Notes under the pieces: model-generated
Database searches by the model: none
What the model was told of the DNA's origin: nothing
The model's input: only the letters and a program-made list of their open reading frames with translations
Made by a program: the position numbers and the translations under genes
Part shown: positions 61,501 to 63,005 of the stretch, piece by piece
Layout of the letters: every line of letters starts with the position of its first letter
Position numbering within the stretch: the stretch's first letter is position 1
From: Heloderma charlesbogerti
Taxonomy: Eukaryota; Chordata; Lepidosauria; Squamata; Helodermatidae
Assembly: GCA_026122225.1 (NCBI GenBank)
Contig: JANEZZ010001678.1
Coordinates: 62,001-126,000 of the forward strand
Direction: 5' to 3'
Length of the DNA stretch: 64,000 nucleotides

Positions 61501-63005
61501 AAAATTGGCAACTGTCTTGAATCTTTTCCACTTGTGAATAATCTTCCTCACTGTAGAATGATATGGACTTTAAACTGTTTGGAAATGGCCTTATAACCCT
61601 TCTCAGATTGATGGGCAGCAACAATTGCTTCTCTTAAGATCATTGCCGATGTCTTTACTCTTTGGCATTGTGTTAACACACACCTGAATGCTCAAGACCA
61701 GCAAACTCCTGGGACTTCGGCTTTTATAGAGGTGGTCACACTTGCTGATGATCAATTAATCAAGGGCATTTGATTAGCAGCACCTGGCTGCTACTTAGCC
61801 TCTTCATACCAATGGAAGCAGTAAGGGTGTACTTAGTTTTTCACACATGGCTTCTCCATTTTGGCTTTATTTCTGTAAAATAAATAATGACCCGGCGTAA
61901 TATGTCATGTGTTGTTGTTCATCTGAGGTTGTGTTTACCTAATTTTAAGACCTGCTAAGGACCAGATGATTTTTATTATGTCCTGATACGTAAAACCATA
62001 CAACTCAAAGAGGGTGTACTTTCTTTTTCACATGACTGTAAATCAAATACATACATACATACATACATACATACATAAATAGCAAAAGGCGCTGCTCTGT
62101 TGACCAGGCAAGGGCAGGAGGCCCCCAGGAGTTCCTCTGTGCCTGGTTGATGCAGAGGCTTCCTTCTGCCTGCAGTTGCAGAGTCCTAAGTTGCACTTGC
62201 CTGTTCCCTTGTGATCCTGAAGAGCTCTCAGGGGCCTGTGCACCCACAGTCCTGGGTACTTCATTTGGCTATGCCCCAGCAGCTCTCAAAGCCTCCGAGT
62301 CCTGGATACTCAGAATGAATACGAAATGTTTCTTTCTGCCACAAGCCAAGATCTGTCCACTCAATTGATGCCTTTTATCTTGGCCTCTCACAGCCAAAGA
62401 AATTGCACCAGGACTCACTAGAGGAGCAGCAGGAGGCAACGGAGTCCGAGCCTGTCTATGAGGAGGTGGGCAGCTTCGCAGACATGGGTTTTCTTGAGCT
62501 CAGTAACTCTCTGCTGCCTCCTGTGGATCGGACCAAAAAGCCAGGAACTTTCTCAGGGCAGGTGATGTCCAGCTCACTGCCCCCCTGCCCAGCCCCACAA
62601 GTGCCTGGAATGGACCTGGCAAAAGCATGCCACTTGGAGGTGGAGCCCCTCGCAGACAGAGCCCTGGGACACAGAGTGGCTCTAGGGGCTTCTGCAGACA
62701 GCAAGGCTGAGCTGCCACAAGCACTGCCTGGCCCAGGCAGGGAGCAGGACCAGCCTTCAGAGGTGCCAGCCCTCCCTGCGGAACCTCCAGATGGAATGGA
62801 GGCTCGAGTTGGTGACACAAGGAAGAAAAGCTTCCAGACGGACTTACCCATCAGTGACAAACTCATGCAGGAACTGAGTACTGCCATCCTCCGGAAGAAT
62901 GCGTGCCAGACAACCAACGCATCAGGAGCACAAGACTTCTTGTCTGAGGATGGGGCCCAGGCTCAGCTGGAAGAATCATGTGATCTGGGGACTGGGAACT
63001 CTTAA
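15450..63005 (+). CDS. ARAP3: ARAP3, complete gene of 33 coding exons (spliced CDS; introns included in this span)
   Basis: Joining the exons listed below gives 5436 nt, 1811 codons plus TAA, with every intron phase consistent. Domain order is SAM (about 5-70), proline-rich PVPKPRT motif (144-150), PH1 (about 505-600), PH2 (about 613-702), ArfGAP (about 706-835), PH3 (about 908-1016), PH4 (about 1020-1135), RhoGAP (about 1140-1314), RA (about 1336-1433), PH5 (about 1444-1549) and a low-complexity tail with PVYEEVG. That order is unique to the ARAP family. The PVPKPRTVF motif, SPYAS before PH1, the LSMFF exon and the tail point to ARAP3 rather than ARAP1 or ARAP2. In mammals ARAP3 is a cytosolic PI3K effector recruited by PIP3. 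It is a GAP for Arf6 and RhoA, is stimulated by Rap-GTP through the RA domain, and acts in endothelium and leukocytes. The ArfGAP zinc cysteines and both arginine fingers are present. The protein is longer than the roughly 1540 residues I recall for human, mostly in the N-terminal linker and tail. Confidence 0.95.
16523..17546 (+). other. ARAP3 intron 1
   Basis: No recognised coding exon. 17213-17305 resembles a LINE 3' tail (AAGCTGCTCTGAGCAAC then A/T-rich), a weak call. Confidence 0.4.
17547..17608 (+). CDS. ARAP3: ARAP3 exon 2: linker
   Basis: Residues 358-378, phase 2 in and phase 1 out, acceptor TCGCAG, donor GTGAGA. It encodes the linker between SAM and PH1 ([12 protein letters not shown]). 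Similarity is weak, so the call rests on the splice sites and on phases fitting both neighbours. Confidence 0.75.
17780..17803. repeat. (GGGGA)n simple repeat
   Basis: About five GGGGA units lie in the intron between exons 2 and 3. Confidence 0.85.
17820..17970 (+). mobile_element. Short 'CTTCCAGA' MITE fragment
   Basis: Starts GTGCTTCCAGATGGAGGGCT and keeps GGTAAGAAAAAAGACAGAAG. The right end is lost. Confidence 0.55.
18092..18162 (+). CDS. ARAP3: ARAP3 exon 3: linker
   Basis: Residues 379-402, phase 1 in and phase 0 out, acceptor CCACAG, donor GTGAGC. Encodes a tyrosine-containing linker ([14 protein letters not shown]). Support is from splice sites and frame continuity. Confidence 0.75.
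18329..18354. repeat. (AC)n microsatellite
   Basis: About thirteen AC units in the intron between exons 3 and 4. Confidence 0.9.
18924..19000 (+). CDS. ARAP3: ARAP3 exon 4: acidic linker
   Basis: Residues 403-427, phase 0 in and phase 2 out, acceptor TTGCCAG, donor GTAAGT. Encodes an acidic segment with YEEVPEY, reminiscent of the tyrosine motif in the tail and possibly a phosphotyrosine site (inference). Confidence 0.75.
19591..19857 (+). CDS. ARAP3: ARAP3 exon 5: linker and start of PH1
   Basis: Residues 428-516, phase 2 in and out, acceptor TTTTTTTCAG, donor GTAGGT. The conserved [12 protein letters not shown] motif leads into [11 protein letters not shown], the first strand of PH1. In mammalian ARAP3 PH1 and PH2 together bind PI(3,4,5)P3. 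Confidence 0.93.
20415..20480 (-). mobile_element. LINE 3'-end fragment
   Basis: TATTTATTTAATTTCTATAC then AGCTTTCTGGGTGGTTCACA, a CR1/L2-type 3' end in reverse. A similar fragment lies at 48975-49060. The rest of this intron (20481-20986) holds nothing recognised. Confidence 0.55.
20987..21056 (+). CDS. ARAP3: ARAP3 exon 6: PH1 beta strands
   Basis: Residues 517-540, phase 2 in and phase 0 out, acceptor CAATAG, donor GTGGGA (weak but frame-correct). Encodes [19 protein letters not shown], with the basic residues expected in the PIP3-binding beta1-beta2 loop. Confidence 0.92.
21398..21518 (+). CDS. ARAP3: ARAP3 exon 7: PH1 core
   Basis: Residues 541-580, phase 0 in and phase 1 out, acceptor CTTGCAG, donor GTGAGA. 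Encodes PYPKGVVPL through DNKFQVVT and [10 protein letters not shown], the central strands of PH1, very close to mammalian ARAP3. Confidence 0.95.
22030..22217 (+). CDS. ARAP3: ARAP3 exon 8: PH1 C-terminal helix and start of PH2
   Basis: Residues 581-643, phase 1 in and phase 0 out, acceptor CCTGCAG, donor [15 protein letters not shown] is the PH1 C-terminal helix with its invariant Trp. [11 protein letters not shown] begins PH2. Confidence 0.94.
22258..22654. mobile_element. MITE with GGG..CAATCCTAT termini, copy 2
   Basis: GGGCACAATCCTATCAG at the left and ATAGGATTGCTCCC at the right form inverted termini. The interior aligns with 13598-14070 (CAGGAGGAGTGGTGGAGG then the complementary CTCCTGCC). 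Confidence 0.68.
23145..23251 (+). CDS. ARAP3: ARAP3 exon 9: PH2
   Basis: Residues 644-678, phase 0 in and phase 2 out, acceptor TCTGCAG, donor GTAACA. Encodes [20 protein letters not shown] and [12 protein letters not shown]2 strands. Confidence 0.94.
23443..23463. repeat. (AG)n microsatellite
   Basis: About ten AG units between exons 9 and 10. Confidence 0.85.
23832..24031 (+). CDS. ARAP3: ARAP3 exon 10: end of PH2 and ArfGAP zinc finger
   Basis: Residues 679-745, phase 2 in and phase 1 out. [10 protein letters not shown] is the PH2 helix. [14 protein letters not shown] leads into the ArfGAP zinc finger C721-x2-C724-x16-C741-x2-C744. The frame-correct donor is GCAAGT at 24032, a GC-AG intron. 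The nearby GTAAGT at 24047 would shift the frame. Confidence 0.95.
24506..24591 (+). CDS. ARAP3: ARAP3 exon 11: ArfGAP arginine finger
   Basis: Residues 746-774, phase 1 in and phase 0 out, acceptor CCCACAG, donor [24 protein letters not shown] includes R749, equivalent to the catalytic arginine that completes the Arf active site. Confidence 0.96.
24789..24971 (+). CDS. ARAP3: ARAP3 exon 12: ArfGAP C-terminal half
   Basis: Residues 775-835, phase 0 both sides, acceptor ending AAAG, donor GTAAAC. Encodes [15 protein letters not shown] and [12 protein letters not shown], the ArfGAP helices that pack on the zinc module. Confidence 0.95.
25265..25418 (+). CDS. ARAP3: ARAP3 exon 13: ankyrin-like region after ArfGAP
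   Basis: Residues 836-886, phase 0 in and phase 1 out. Donor GTAACC at 25419 is the choice that keeps frame with exon 14. An earlier GTGGGA at 25343 would not. Encodes [19 protein letters not shown], corresponding to the degenerate ankyrin-repeat segment, then a divergent Gly/Ser stretch. A long (TG)n(AG)n repeat starts about 14 bases after the donor. Confidence 0.88.
25433..25573. repeat. Compound microsatellite (TG)n(AG)n(ACAG)n next to exon 13 donor
   Basis: About seventeen TG units, then AG, ACAG and AG-rich blocks, starting about 14 bases after the exon 13 donor. The reading frame stays open through it for some distance, producing artefactual long ORFs on both strands. Confidence 0.92.
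26080..26211 (+). CDS. ARAP3: ARAP3 exon 14: start of PH3
   Basis: Residues 887-930, phase 1 in and out, acceptor TTGACAG, donor GTAAGT. GVYNEI followed by CGYLYKAP opens PH3. Confidence 0.9.
26286..26439 (+). CDS. ARAP3: ARAP3 exon 15: PH3 core
   Basis: Residues 931-981, phase 1 in and phase 2 out, acceptor GTGTAG, donor GTATGT. Encodes [14 protein letters not shown] and DVISLGVNR, typical PH strands. Confidence 0.93.
27234..27336 (+). CDS. ARAP3: ARAP3 exon 16: PH3 C-terminal half
   Basis: Residues 982-1016, phase 2 in and phase 0 out, acceptor AAACAG, donor [25 protein letters not shown] and [11 protein letters not shown] close PH3, with the helix Trp present. Confidence 0.93.
27726..27924 (+). 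CDS. ARAP3: ARAP3 exon 17: PH4 first half
   Basis: Residues 1017-1082, phase 0 in and phase 1 out, acceptor TTTGCAG, donor [18 protein letters not shown] matches the conserved PH3-PH4 junction. [15 protein letters not shown] is a PH4 strand pair, then NLRQLQEL. Confidence 0.94.
28170..28233 (+). CDS. ARAP3: ARAP3 exon 18: PH4
   Basis: Residues 1083-1103, phase 1 in and phase 2 out, acceptor GTCGTAG, donor GTGAGA. Encodes [13 protein letters not shown], matching the KKEHLVLVETGR strand of mammalian ARAP3. Confidence 0.92.
28234..29717 (+). other. ARAP3 intron 18
   Basis: GC-rich, with many open but overlapping frames on both strands and no family resemblance. No transposon was recognised. 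Confidence 0.4.
29718..29881 (+). CDS. ARAP3: ARAP3 exon 19: end of PH4 and start of RhoGAP
   Basis: Residues 1104-1158, phase 2 in and phase 1 out, acceptor TTGTAG, donor [18 protein letters not shown] is the PH4 helix. [16 protein letters not shown] is the first RhoGAP helix. The intron that follows is about 4.5 kb. Confidence 0.94.
29882..31895 (+). other. ARAP3 intron 19, left part
   Basis: Apart from the short MITE at 30584-30783 nothing was recognised. AAAAAGCAGCTGTAGAAA occurs at 30874 and again near 31382, hinting at a diverged local duplication. Confidence 0.35.
30584..30783 (+). mobile_element. Short 'CTTCCAGA' MITE, nearly complete
   Basis: Starts CTTCCAGATGGAGGCTCC and ends AAAGCCTTGTCTGGAA. 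The interior matches 38538-38762 (AAGGCATTGTGCAGCT; GAAGAAGCAGTAAGAAAACA). Confidence 0.65.
31896..32660. repeat. Decayed tandem repeat, unit about 248 bp
   Basis: CTCCCATTGTGCTGAATGA begins units at 31896 and 32144. Shortened units begin at 32515 and 32627. Within units, CAATTCCTTAAA, CAGTCCATTGCC or CGGTCCATTGCC, TTCCATATAGAGA and AAAATGGGGGCTGGT recur in order. A SINE piece interrupts unit 2. Confidence 0.8.
32341..32470 (+). mobile_element. SINE fragment inserted in tandem-repeat unit 2
   Basis: GACTGGGGAAGGCAATGGCA, GTCTGCCATGAAAACGCC and ACTCGGTGGTTGCACAGGGG match the SINE at 54335-54537. The interrupted unit resumes after it. Confidence 0.75.
33030..33430 (-). mobile_element. Non-LTR LINE 3' coding fragment
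   Basis: The minus strand encodes [21 protein letters not shown] sequence ([20 protein letters not shown]) and a C-terminal zinc-knuckle-like [18 protein letters not shown], typical of several non-LTR retrotransposons. The clade is not assigned. Confidence 0.5.
33530..33894. mobile_element. MITE with ..ATTGCTCCC terminus, copy 3
   Basis: The right end CATAGAATTGCTCCC matches the family at 13598-14070, and the AGAAGGAGTGACGGAGG...CTCCATCC hairpin is shared. The left end is eroded. Confidence 0.55.
34360..34572 (+). CDS. ARAP3: ARAP3 exon 20: RhoGAP catalytic arginine
   Basis: Residues 1159-1229, phase 1 in and out, acceptor CCCTCAG, donor [16 protein letters not shown] carries R1167, the RhoGAP arginine finger. 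[19 protein letters not shown] sequence ([17 protein letters not shown]) is the second signature helix. Confidence 0.96.
34830..34985 (+). mobile_element. tRNA-derived SINE
   Basis: CATAGCTCCCTGAGCACATG (A-box region) and GGTCCCAGTTTCAATACCC (B-box region) head a SINE whose body matches 47278-47440 (GAGCTAGATAGGCC near the end). Confidence 0.65.
35190..36340 (-). mobile_element. L2-like LINE, broken reverse transcriptase
   Basis: The minus strand has [20 protein letters not shown] followed by YADDTLL (the RT active site), and further on [19 protein letters not shown], the usual L2/CR1-clade C-terminal block. 35190-35640 is non-coding tail-like sequence. It is broken by many stops. Confidence 0.78.
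36544..36649 (+). CDS. ARAP3: ARAP3 exon 21: RhoGAP middle helices
   Basis: Residues 1230-1264, phase 1 in and phase 2 out, acceptor CTTCCAG, donor GTTAGT. Encodes [19 protein letters not shown] and LIGHLYR, conserved in RhoGAP domains. Confidence 0.95.
37476..37865 (+). mobile_element. CTCF-motif MITE (390 bp) with TTA duplication
   Basis: Starts GGCTGTTTCTACATGAGG and ends AATGTAGAGACACCC, complementary termini. TTA flanks at 37473-37475 and 37866-37868. TTATCATGTGCTCGTGACTG near the left is shared with 12823-13191 and, inverted, with 37966-38355. Confidence 0.75.
37686..37701 (+). promoter_or_regulatory. CTCF-like motif inside MITE
   Basis: CCACTAGATGGTGCTG matches the core CCASYAGRKGGCRSYR except T for C at position 12. 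Confidence 0.35.
37966..38355 (-). mobile_element. CTCF-motif MITE (390 bp), inverted relative to its neighbour
   Basis: Starts GAGCTTCTCTACATTAAGG and ends AATGCCCCGTGTAAAAACACCC. The right end carries AATCACGAGCGCATGATAAA, the complement of the left end of the element at 37476. TTT flanks both sides. It lies 100 bp from its inverted partner. Confidence 0.7.
38120..38135 (+). promoter_or_regulatory. CTCF-like motif, full consensus match
   Basis: CCAGTAGATGGCGCTG agrees with the quoted core CCASYAGRKGGCRSYR at all 16 positions. It lies inside the MITE at 37966-38355. Confidence 0.45.
38538..38762 (+). mobile_element. Short 'CTTCCAGA' MITE, complete
   Basis: Starts GTTCTTCCAGATGGAGGGCT and ends GCCTTGTCTGGAAGCACC. 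The best-preserved copy of this about 220-bp family in the window. Confidence 0.68.
39134..39932. mobile_element. PIF/Harbinger-like element (799 bp) with TGA duplication
   Basis: Left end GGGCTTCTCCACATGACC and right complement GGGTGTCTCTATGCCTGG. TGA flanks both sides (39131-39133, 39933-39935). The termini resemble the CTCF-motif MITEs but the interior differs. Confidence 0.55.
40016..40163 (+). CDS. ARAP3: ARAP3 exon 22: RhoGAP C-terminal part
   Basis: Residues 1265-1314, phase 2 in and phase 0 out, acceptor TTTCAG, donor [22 protein letters not shown] contains the RhoGAP asparagine of the NLA motif that contacts the GTPase. [11 protein letters not shown] ends the domain. Confidence 0.95.
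40253..40321 (+). CDS. ARAP3: ARAP3 exon 23: RhoGAP-RA linker
   Basis: Residues 1315-1337, phase 0 both sides, acceptor CCCCAG, donor GTACTG. Encodes [13 protein letters not shown], matching the mammalian linker. The intron between exons 22 and 23 is only 89 bases. Confidence 0.93.
40959..41033 (+). CDS. ARAP3: ARAP3 exon 24: start of RA domain
   Basis: Residues 1338-1362, phase 0 both sides, acceptor CCTACAG, donor [17 protein letters not shown] and CCVTLKV are the first RA strands. In mammals this domain binds Rap-GTP and stimulates the RhoGAP. Confidence 0.94.
41095..41789. mobile_element. CTCF-family MITE with an internal insertion
   Basis: Starts GTGTCTCTACATGAGCG, then TTTGCGGGTCCTTTACATGA, and ends CTTAATGTAGAGACGCC. 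The interior at about 41425-41570 holds two copies of GGGGCTTACTCCCAAGTAAG. No CTCF-like core was seen in this copy. Confidence 0.55.
42106..42220 (+). CDS. ARAP3: ARAP3 exon 25: RA domain
   Basis: Residues 1363-1400, phase 0 in and phase 1 out, acceptor AATCAG, donor GTGAGT. Encodes [11 protein letters not shown] and [14 protein letters not shown], central RA helix and strand. Confidence 0.94.
42370..42895 (+). mobile_element. CR1 LINE 3'-end fragment
   Basis: TGTGTCCAGTTTTGGGCACC, GGAGACATGATAGCTATCTT, ATTTAAGAAGAGGCTGGATG and GAGTTGGACTAGATGACCTC follow the CR1 3' order and end in GATGATTCTGTG. It is a more diverged subfamily than the other two CR1 copies. Confidence 0.85.
43045..43173 (+). 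CDS. ARAP3: ARAP3 exon 26: end of RA domain
   Basis: Residues 1401-1443, phase 1 in and out, acceptor TTTTCAG, donor [23 protein letters not shown] is nearly identical to mammals. YLLVKKVP is the last RA strand. Confidence 0.95.
43240..43412 (+). mobile_element. tRNA-derived SINE, 5' part damaged
   Basis: Body and 3' end only: CACTCTGGAGAGTCAATGCC, AATGGGCCATTGGTTTGATT and AGAATAAGGCAGAATCCTAT, as in 47278-47440. Confidence 0.65.
43437..43860 (+). mobile_element. tRNA-derived SINE with intact-looking head
   Basis: CCACAGCTCAGTGTTTCGAT and TCGGGTTCAGTCCC give A-box and B-box positions of a tRNA. AGATGGGCCAAGGGTCTAAC ends the body. The middle is expanded relative to other copies. Confidence 0.6.
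44004..44137 (+). CDS. ARAP3: ARAP3 exon 27: start of PH5
   Basis: Residues 1444-1488, phase 1 in and phase 0 out, acceptor CTTGCAG, donor [23 protein letters not shown] and [19 protein letters not shown] are PH5 strands. Confidence 0.94.
44375..44580 (-). mobile_element. MIR-like tRNA-derived SINE
   Basis: In reverse: CAGCCCTGTGAGGCAGGCCA, GACGGGCCCAAGGTCGCCCA and GAACCTGGGTCTCCCC then TCCAGTGCTCCAGTCACCAT, the complement of a tRNA head plus CORE. Confidence 0.72.
44645..45225 (-). mobile_element. L2-like LINE 3' coding fragment
   Basis: The minus strand encodes [20 protein letters not shown], the usual end of L2-clade RT proteins. CTGGTGTACCAGCCAAAGCT and CTTTCAGGGGGAGTGTGACC on the + strand belong to the upstream RT region. 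Order and breaks suggest two joined pieces. Confidence 0.72.
45226..47034 (+). other. Remainder of ARAP3 intron 27
   Basis: Apart from the palindromic element at 45807-45942, nothing was recognised. 46550-46950 is GC-rich with overlapping spurious ORFs on both strands. Confidence 0.35.
45807..45942. mobile_element. Palindromic hAT-like MITE (136 bp)
   Basis: CAGCCTTCCCCAACCTGGTG at the left is complementary to CACCAGGTTGGGAAGGCTG at the right, with the inverted arms extending nearly to the centre. CAG...CTG ends fit hAT. Flanks CTCTAATA and TTTCAATG agree only partly. Confidence 0.8.
47035..47117 (+). CDS. ARAP3: ARAP3 exon 28: PH5 middle
   Basis: Residues 1489-1515, phase 0 in and phase 2 out, acceptor TGCACAG, donor GTAAGT. 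Encodes [20 protein letters not shown], matching the mammalian PEREWPLEGAKVYLGIRKK segment. Confidence 0.94.
47278..47440 (+). mobile_element. tRNA-derived SINE
   Basis: AGTGGCAGAGTACATTCTTG, GCAGAAGGTCCCAGTTAAAG, ACTGGGCTAGATGGGCCAAT and TATAAGGCAGTTTCCTACAT are in the order of this squamate-type SINE. Confidence 0.72.
47460..48072 (-). mobile_element. L1-like LINE, broken reverse transcriptase
   Basis: The minus strand encodes [19 protein letters not shown] then [20 protein letters not shown], the L1-clade YxDD region, followed by pieces such as [11 protein letters not shown]. Stops separate the pieces. Confidence 0.72.
48105..48226 (-). mobile_element. Short 'CTTCCAGA' MITE, reverse fragment
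   Basis: CCACTTCTTCCATCCTTTTT, GCTGCACACAGTGCC and GCTAGCGCCCTCCACCTGGA are complements of the family interior and left end. Confidence 0.5.
48370..48405 (+). CDS. ARAP3: ARAP3 exon 29: PH5 microexon (36 nt)
   Basis: Residues 1516-1527, phase 2 in and out, acceptor CACCATAG, donor GTGAGT. Encodes [11 protein letters not shown], matching the conserved WGFTLILEK strand. It is too short for ordinary ORF detection. Confidence 0.92.
48975..49060 (-). mobile_element. LINE 3'-end fragment
   Basis: CTATTTATTACATTTCTGTA then CTCTCTGGGTGGTTCACAAA, the same kind of end as 20415-20480. Confidence 0.5.
49068..49200 (-). mobile_element. Short 'CTTCCAGA' MITE, reverse fragment
   Basis: CCAGTGTTTTCCCACTCCTT, TTTTTCTTACCACAAGG and GGAGCCGTCCCTCTGG are family blocks in reverse order. 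Confidence 0.5.
49510..49573 (+). CDS. ARAP3: ARAP3 exon 30: PH5 C-terminal helix
   Basis: Residues 1528-1549, phase 2 in and phase 0 out, acceptor TTCTGCAG, donor [26 protein letters not shown] contains the helix Trp. The intron that follows is 8.7 kb, the longest in the gene. Confidence 0.94.
49574..53112 (+). other. ARAP3 intron 30, left part
   Basis: Mostly A/T-rich sequence with no ORF or repeat family I recognise, except the MITE piece at 50641-50880. 51425-51485 has CAGTCACAAAATAGTGG and CATCACAAAATGGCAGC, echoing the hAT-like elements at 182 and 8242 in reduced form. Confidence 0.3.
50641..50880 (+). mobile_element. MITE with GGAGCAATCCT terminus, partial copy 4
   Basis: Starts TTAGGGAGCAATCCTGTG and shares internal blocks with 13598-14070. 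No matching right terminus was found. Confidence 0.45.
53113..53385 (-). mobile_element. TTA-type MITE, inverted partial copy
   Basis: The reverse complement aligns with 3260-3546: GAGTCTTCCATTATCTTTCA, GCAATCTATTTAAAAACAGA and GCAAACTTCTGTGA occur in the same order. It ends GGGCTCCTTCATACGG. Its other end is lost against the CR1 start. Confidence 0.7.
53395..57336 (+). mobile_element. CR1 LINE, nearly complete but broken, copy 2
   Basis: ORF1 region 53469-54180 encodes [15 protein letters not shown], then [18 protein letters not shown] and the downstream [13 protein letters not shown] block, an SGNH-type esterase as in vertebrate CR1 ORF1. ORF2 follows: endonuclease ([28 protein letters not shown]), RT ([28 protein letters not shown]) and the 3' end with ATTCTATG units. 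ORF2 is split by several frameshifts, and a SINE interrupts the start of the endonuclease. Confidence 0.93.
54335..54537 (+). mobile_element. SINE nested in CR1 ORF2
   Basis: CCGAGGTTGGTAAAATGAGT, CAGCTTGCTGGGGGAAAGGT, ACTGGGGAAGGCAATGGCAA and GCACAGGAGGAACCTTTCC are the SINE. CR1 coding resumes immediately after it with [20 protein letters not shown]. Confidence 0.82.
57337..57423 (+). repeat. Terminal fragment of the TTA-type MITE (hairpin)
   Basis: GATCCTGCATTTAAAATGG and its complement form a hairpin, and the sequence runs out through TTTAGGCTGGTGTAGAGATT. It abuts the CR1 3' tail directly. Confidence 0.65.
57424..58278 (+). other. ARAP3 intron 30, right end
   Basis: Unique-looking sequence with no recognised exon or repeat, ending in the exon 31 acceptor. 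Confidence 0.4.
58279..58416 (+). CDS. ARAP3: ARAP3 exon 31: post-PH5 basic segment
   Basis: Residues 1550-1595, phase 0 both sides, acceptor CATGTAG, donor [26 protein letters not shown] is nearly identical to mammalian ARAP3, with an RRxSSS stretch typical of basophilic-kinase/14-3-3 sites (inference). Confidence 0.95.
58417..59372 (+). other. ARAP3 intron 31
   Basis: No recognised exon or repeat. A 93-codon frame at 58685-58966 has no similarity I know and lacks splice support. Confidence 0.35.
59373..59411 (+). CDS. ARAP3: ARAP3 exon 32 (39 nt)
   Basis: Residues 1596-1608, phase 0 both sides, acceptor TTTTCAG, donor GTAAGT. Encodes [13 protein letters not shown], the conserved ARAP3 motif. 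Confidence 0.94.
59412..60359 (+). other. ARAP3 intron 32, left part
   Basis: Overlapping open frames on both strands at 59930-60240 lack family resemblance. Nothing else was recognised. Confidence 0.35.
60360..60436 (+). mobile_element. LINE 3'-end fragment split by Tc1
   Basis: TATTTGTATTGTACGCCACC then TAGAGTGGCCAGG and a tail that continues beyond the Tc1 element as AAATCAAATACATAC repeats. Confidence 0.55.
60439..62038 (-). mobile_element. Complete but inactive Tc1/mariner element (1600 bp)
   Basis: It starts CAGTCATGTGAAAAAG and ends with the exact complement, flanked by the TA duplication (60437-60438, 62039-62040). Terminal inverted repeats are about 208 bp. The minus strand encodes a Tc1 transposase in two overlapping frames (61624-61280 and 61341-60658), with a further frameshift near the start at about 61663. 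It shows [11 protein letters not shown] and [11 protein letters not shown], but the second catalytic Asp of the DD34E triad is Val (QQVNDPKH, codon at 60949-60951). Confidence 0.96.
62045..62082. repeat. (CATA)n microsatellite
   Basis: Eight or more CATA units just right of the Tc1 element, probably grown from the tail of the interrupted LINE. Confidence 0.88.
62394..63005 (+). CDS. ARAP3: ARAP3 exon 33: C-terminal tail and stop
   Basis: Residues 1609-1811 and stop TAA at 63003. Acceptor [15 protein letters not shown] (Y1630) corresponds to the Src-family phosphorylation region of mammalian ARAP3. The body of the tail is divergent Pro/Glu/Ala-rich sequence. Near the end, [15 protein letters not shown] matches the conserved C-terminal helix LLQELSSLILRK. 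Confidence 0.94.
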   Translation, partial: PKKLHQDSLEEQQEATESEPVYEEVGSFADMGFLELSNSLLPPVDRTKKPGTFSGQVMSSSLPPCPAPQVPGMDLAKACHLEVEPLADRALGHRVALGASADSKAELPQALPGPGREQDQPSEVPALPAEPPDGMEARVGDTRKKSFQTDLPISDKLMQELSTAILRKNACQTTNASGAQDFLSEDGAQAQLEESCDLGTGNS

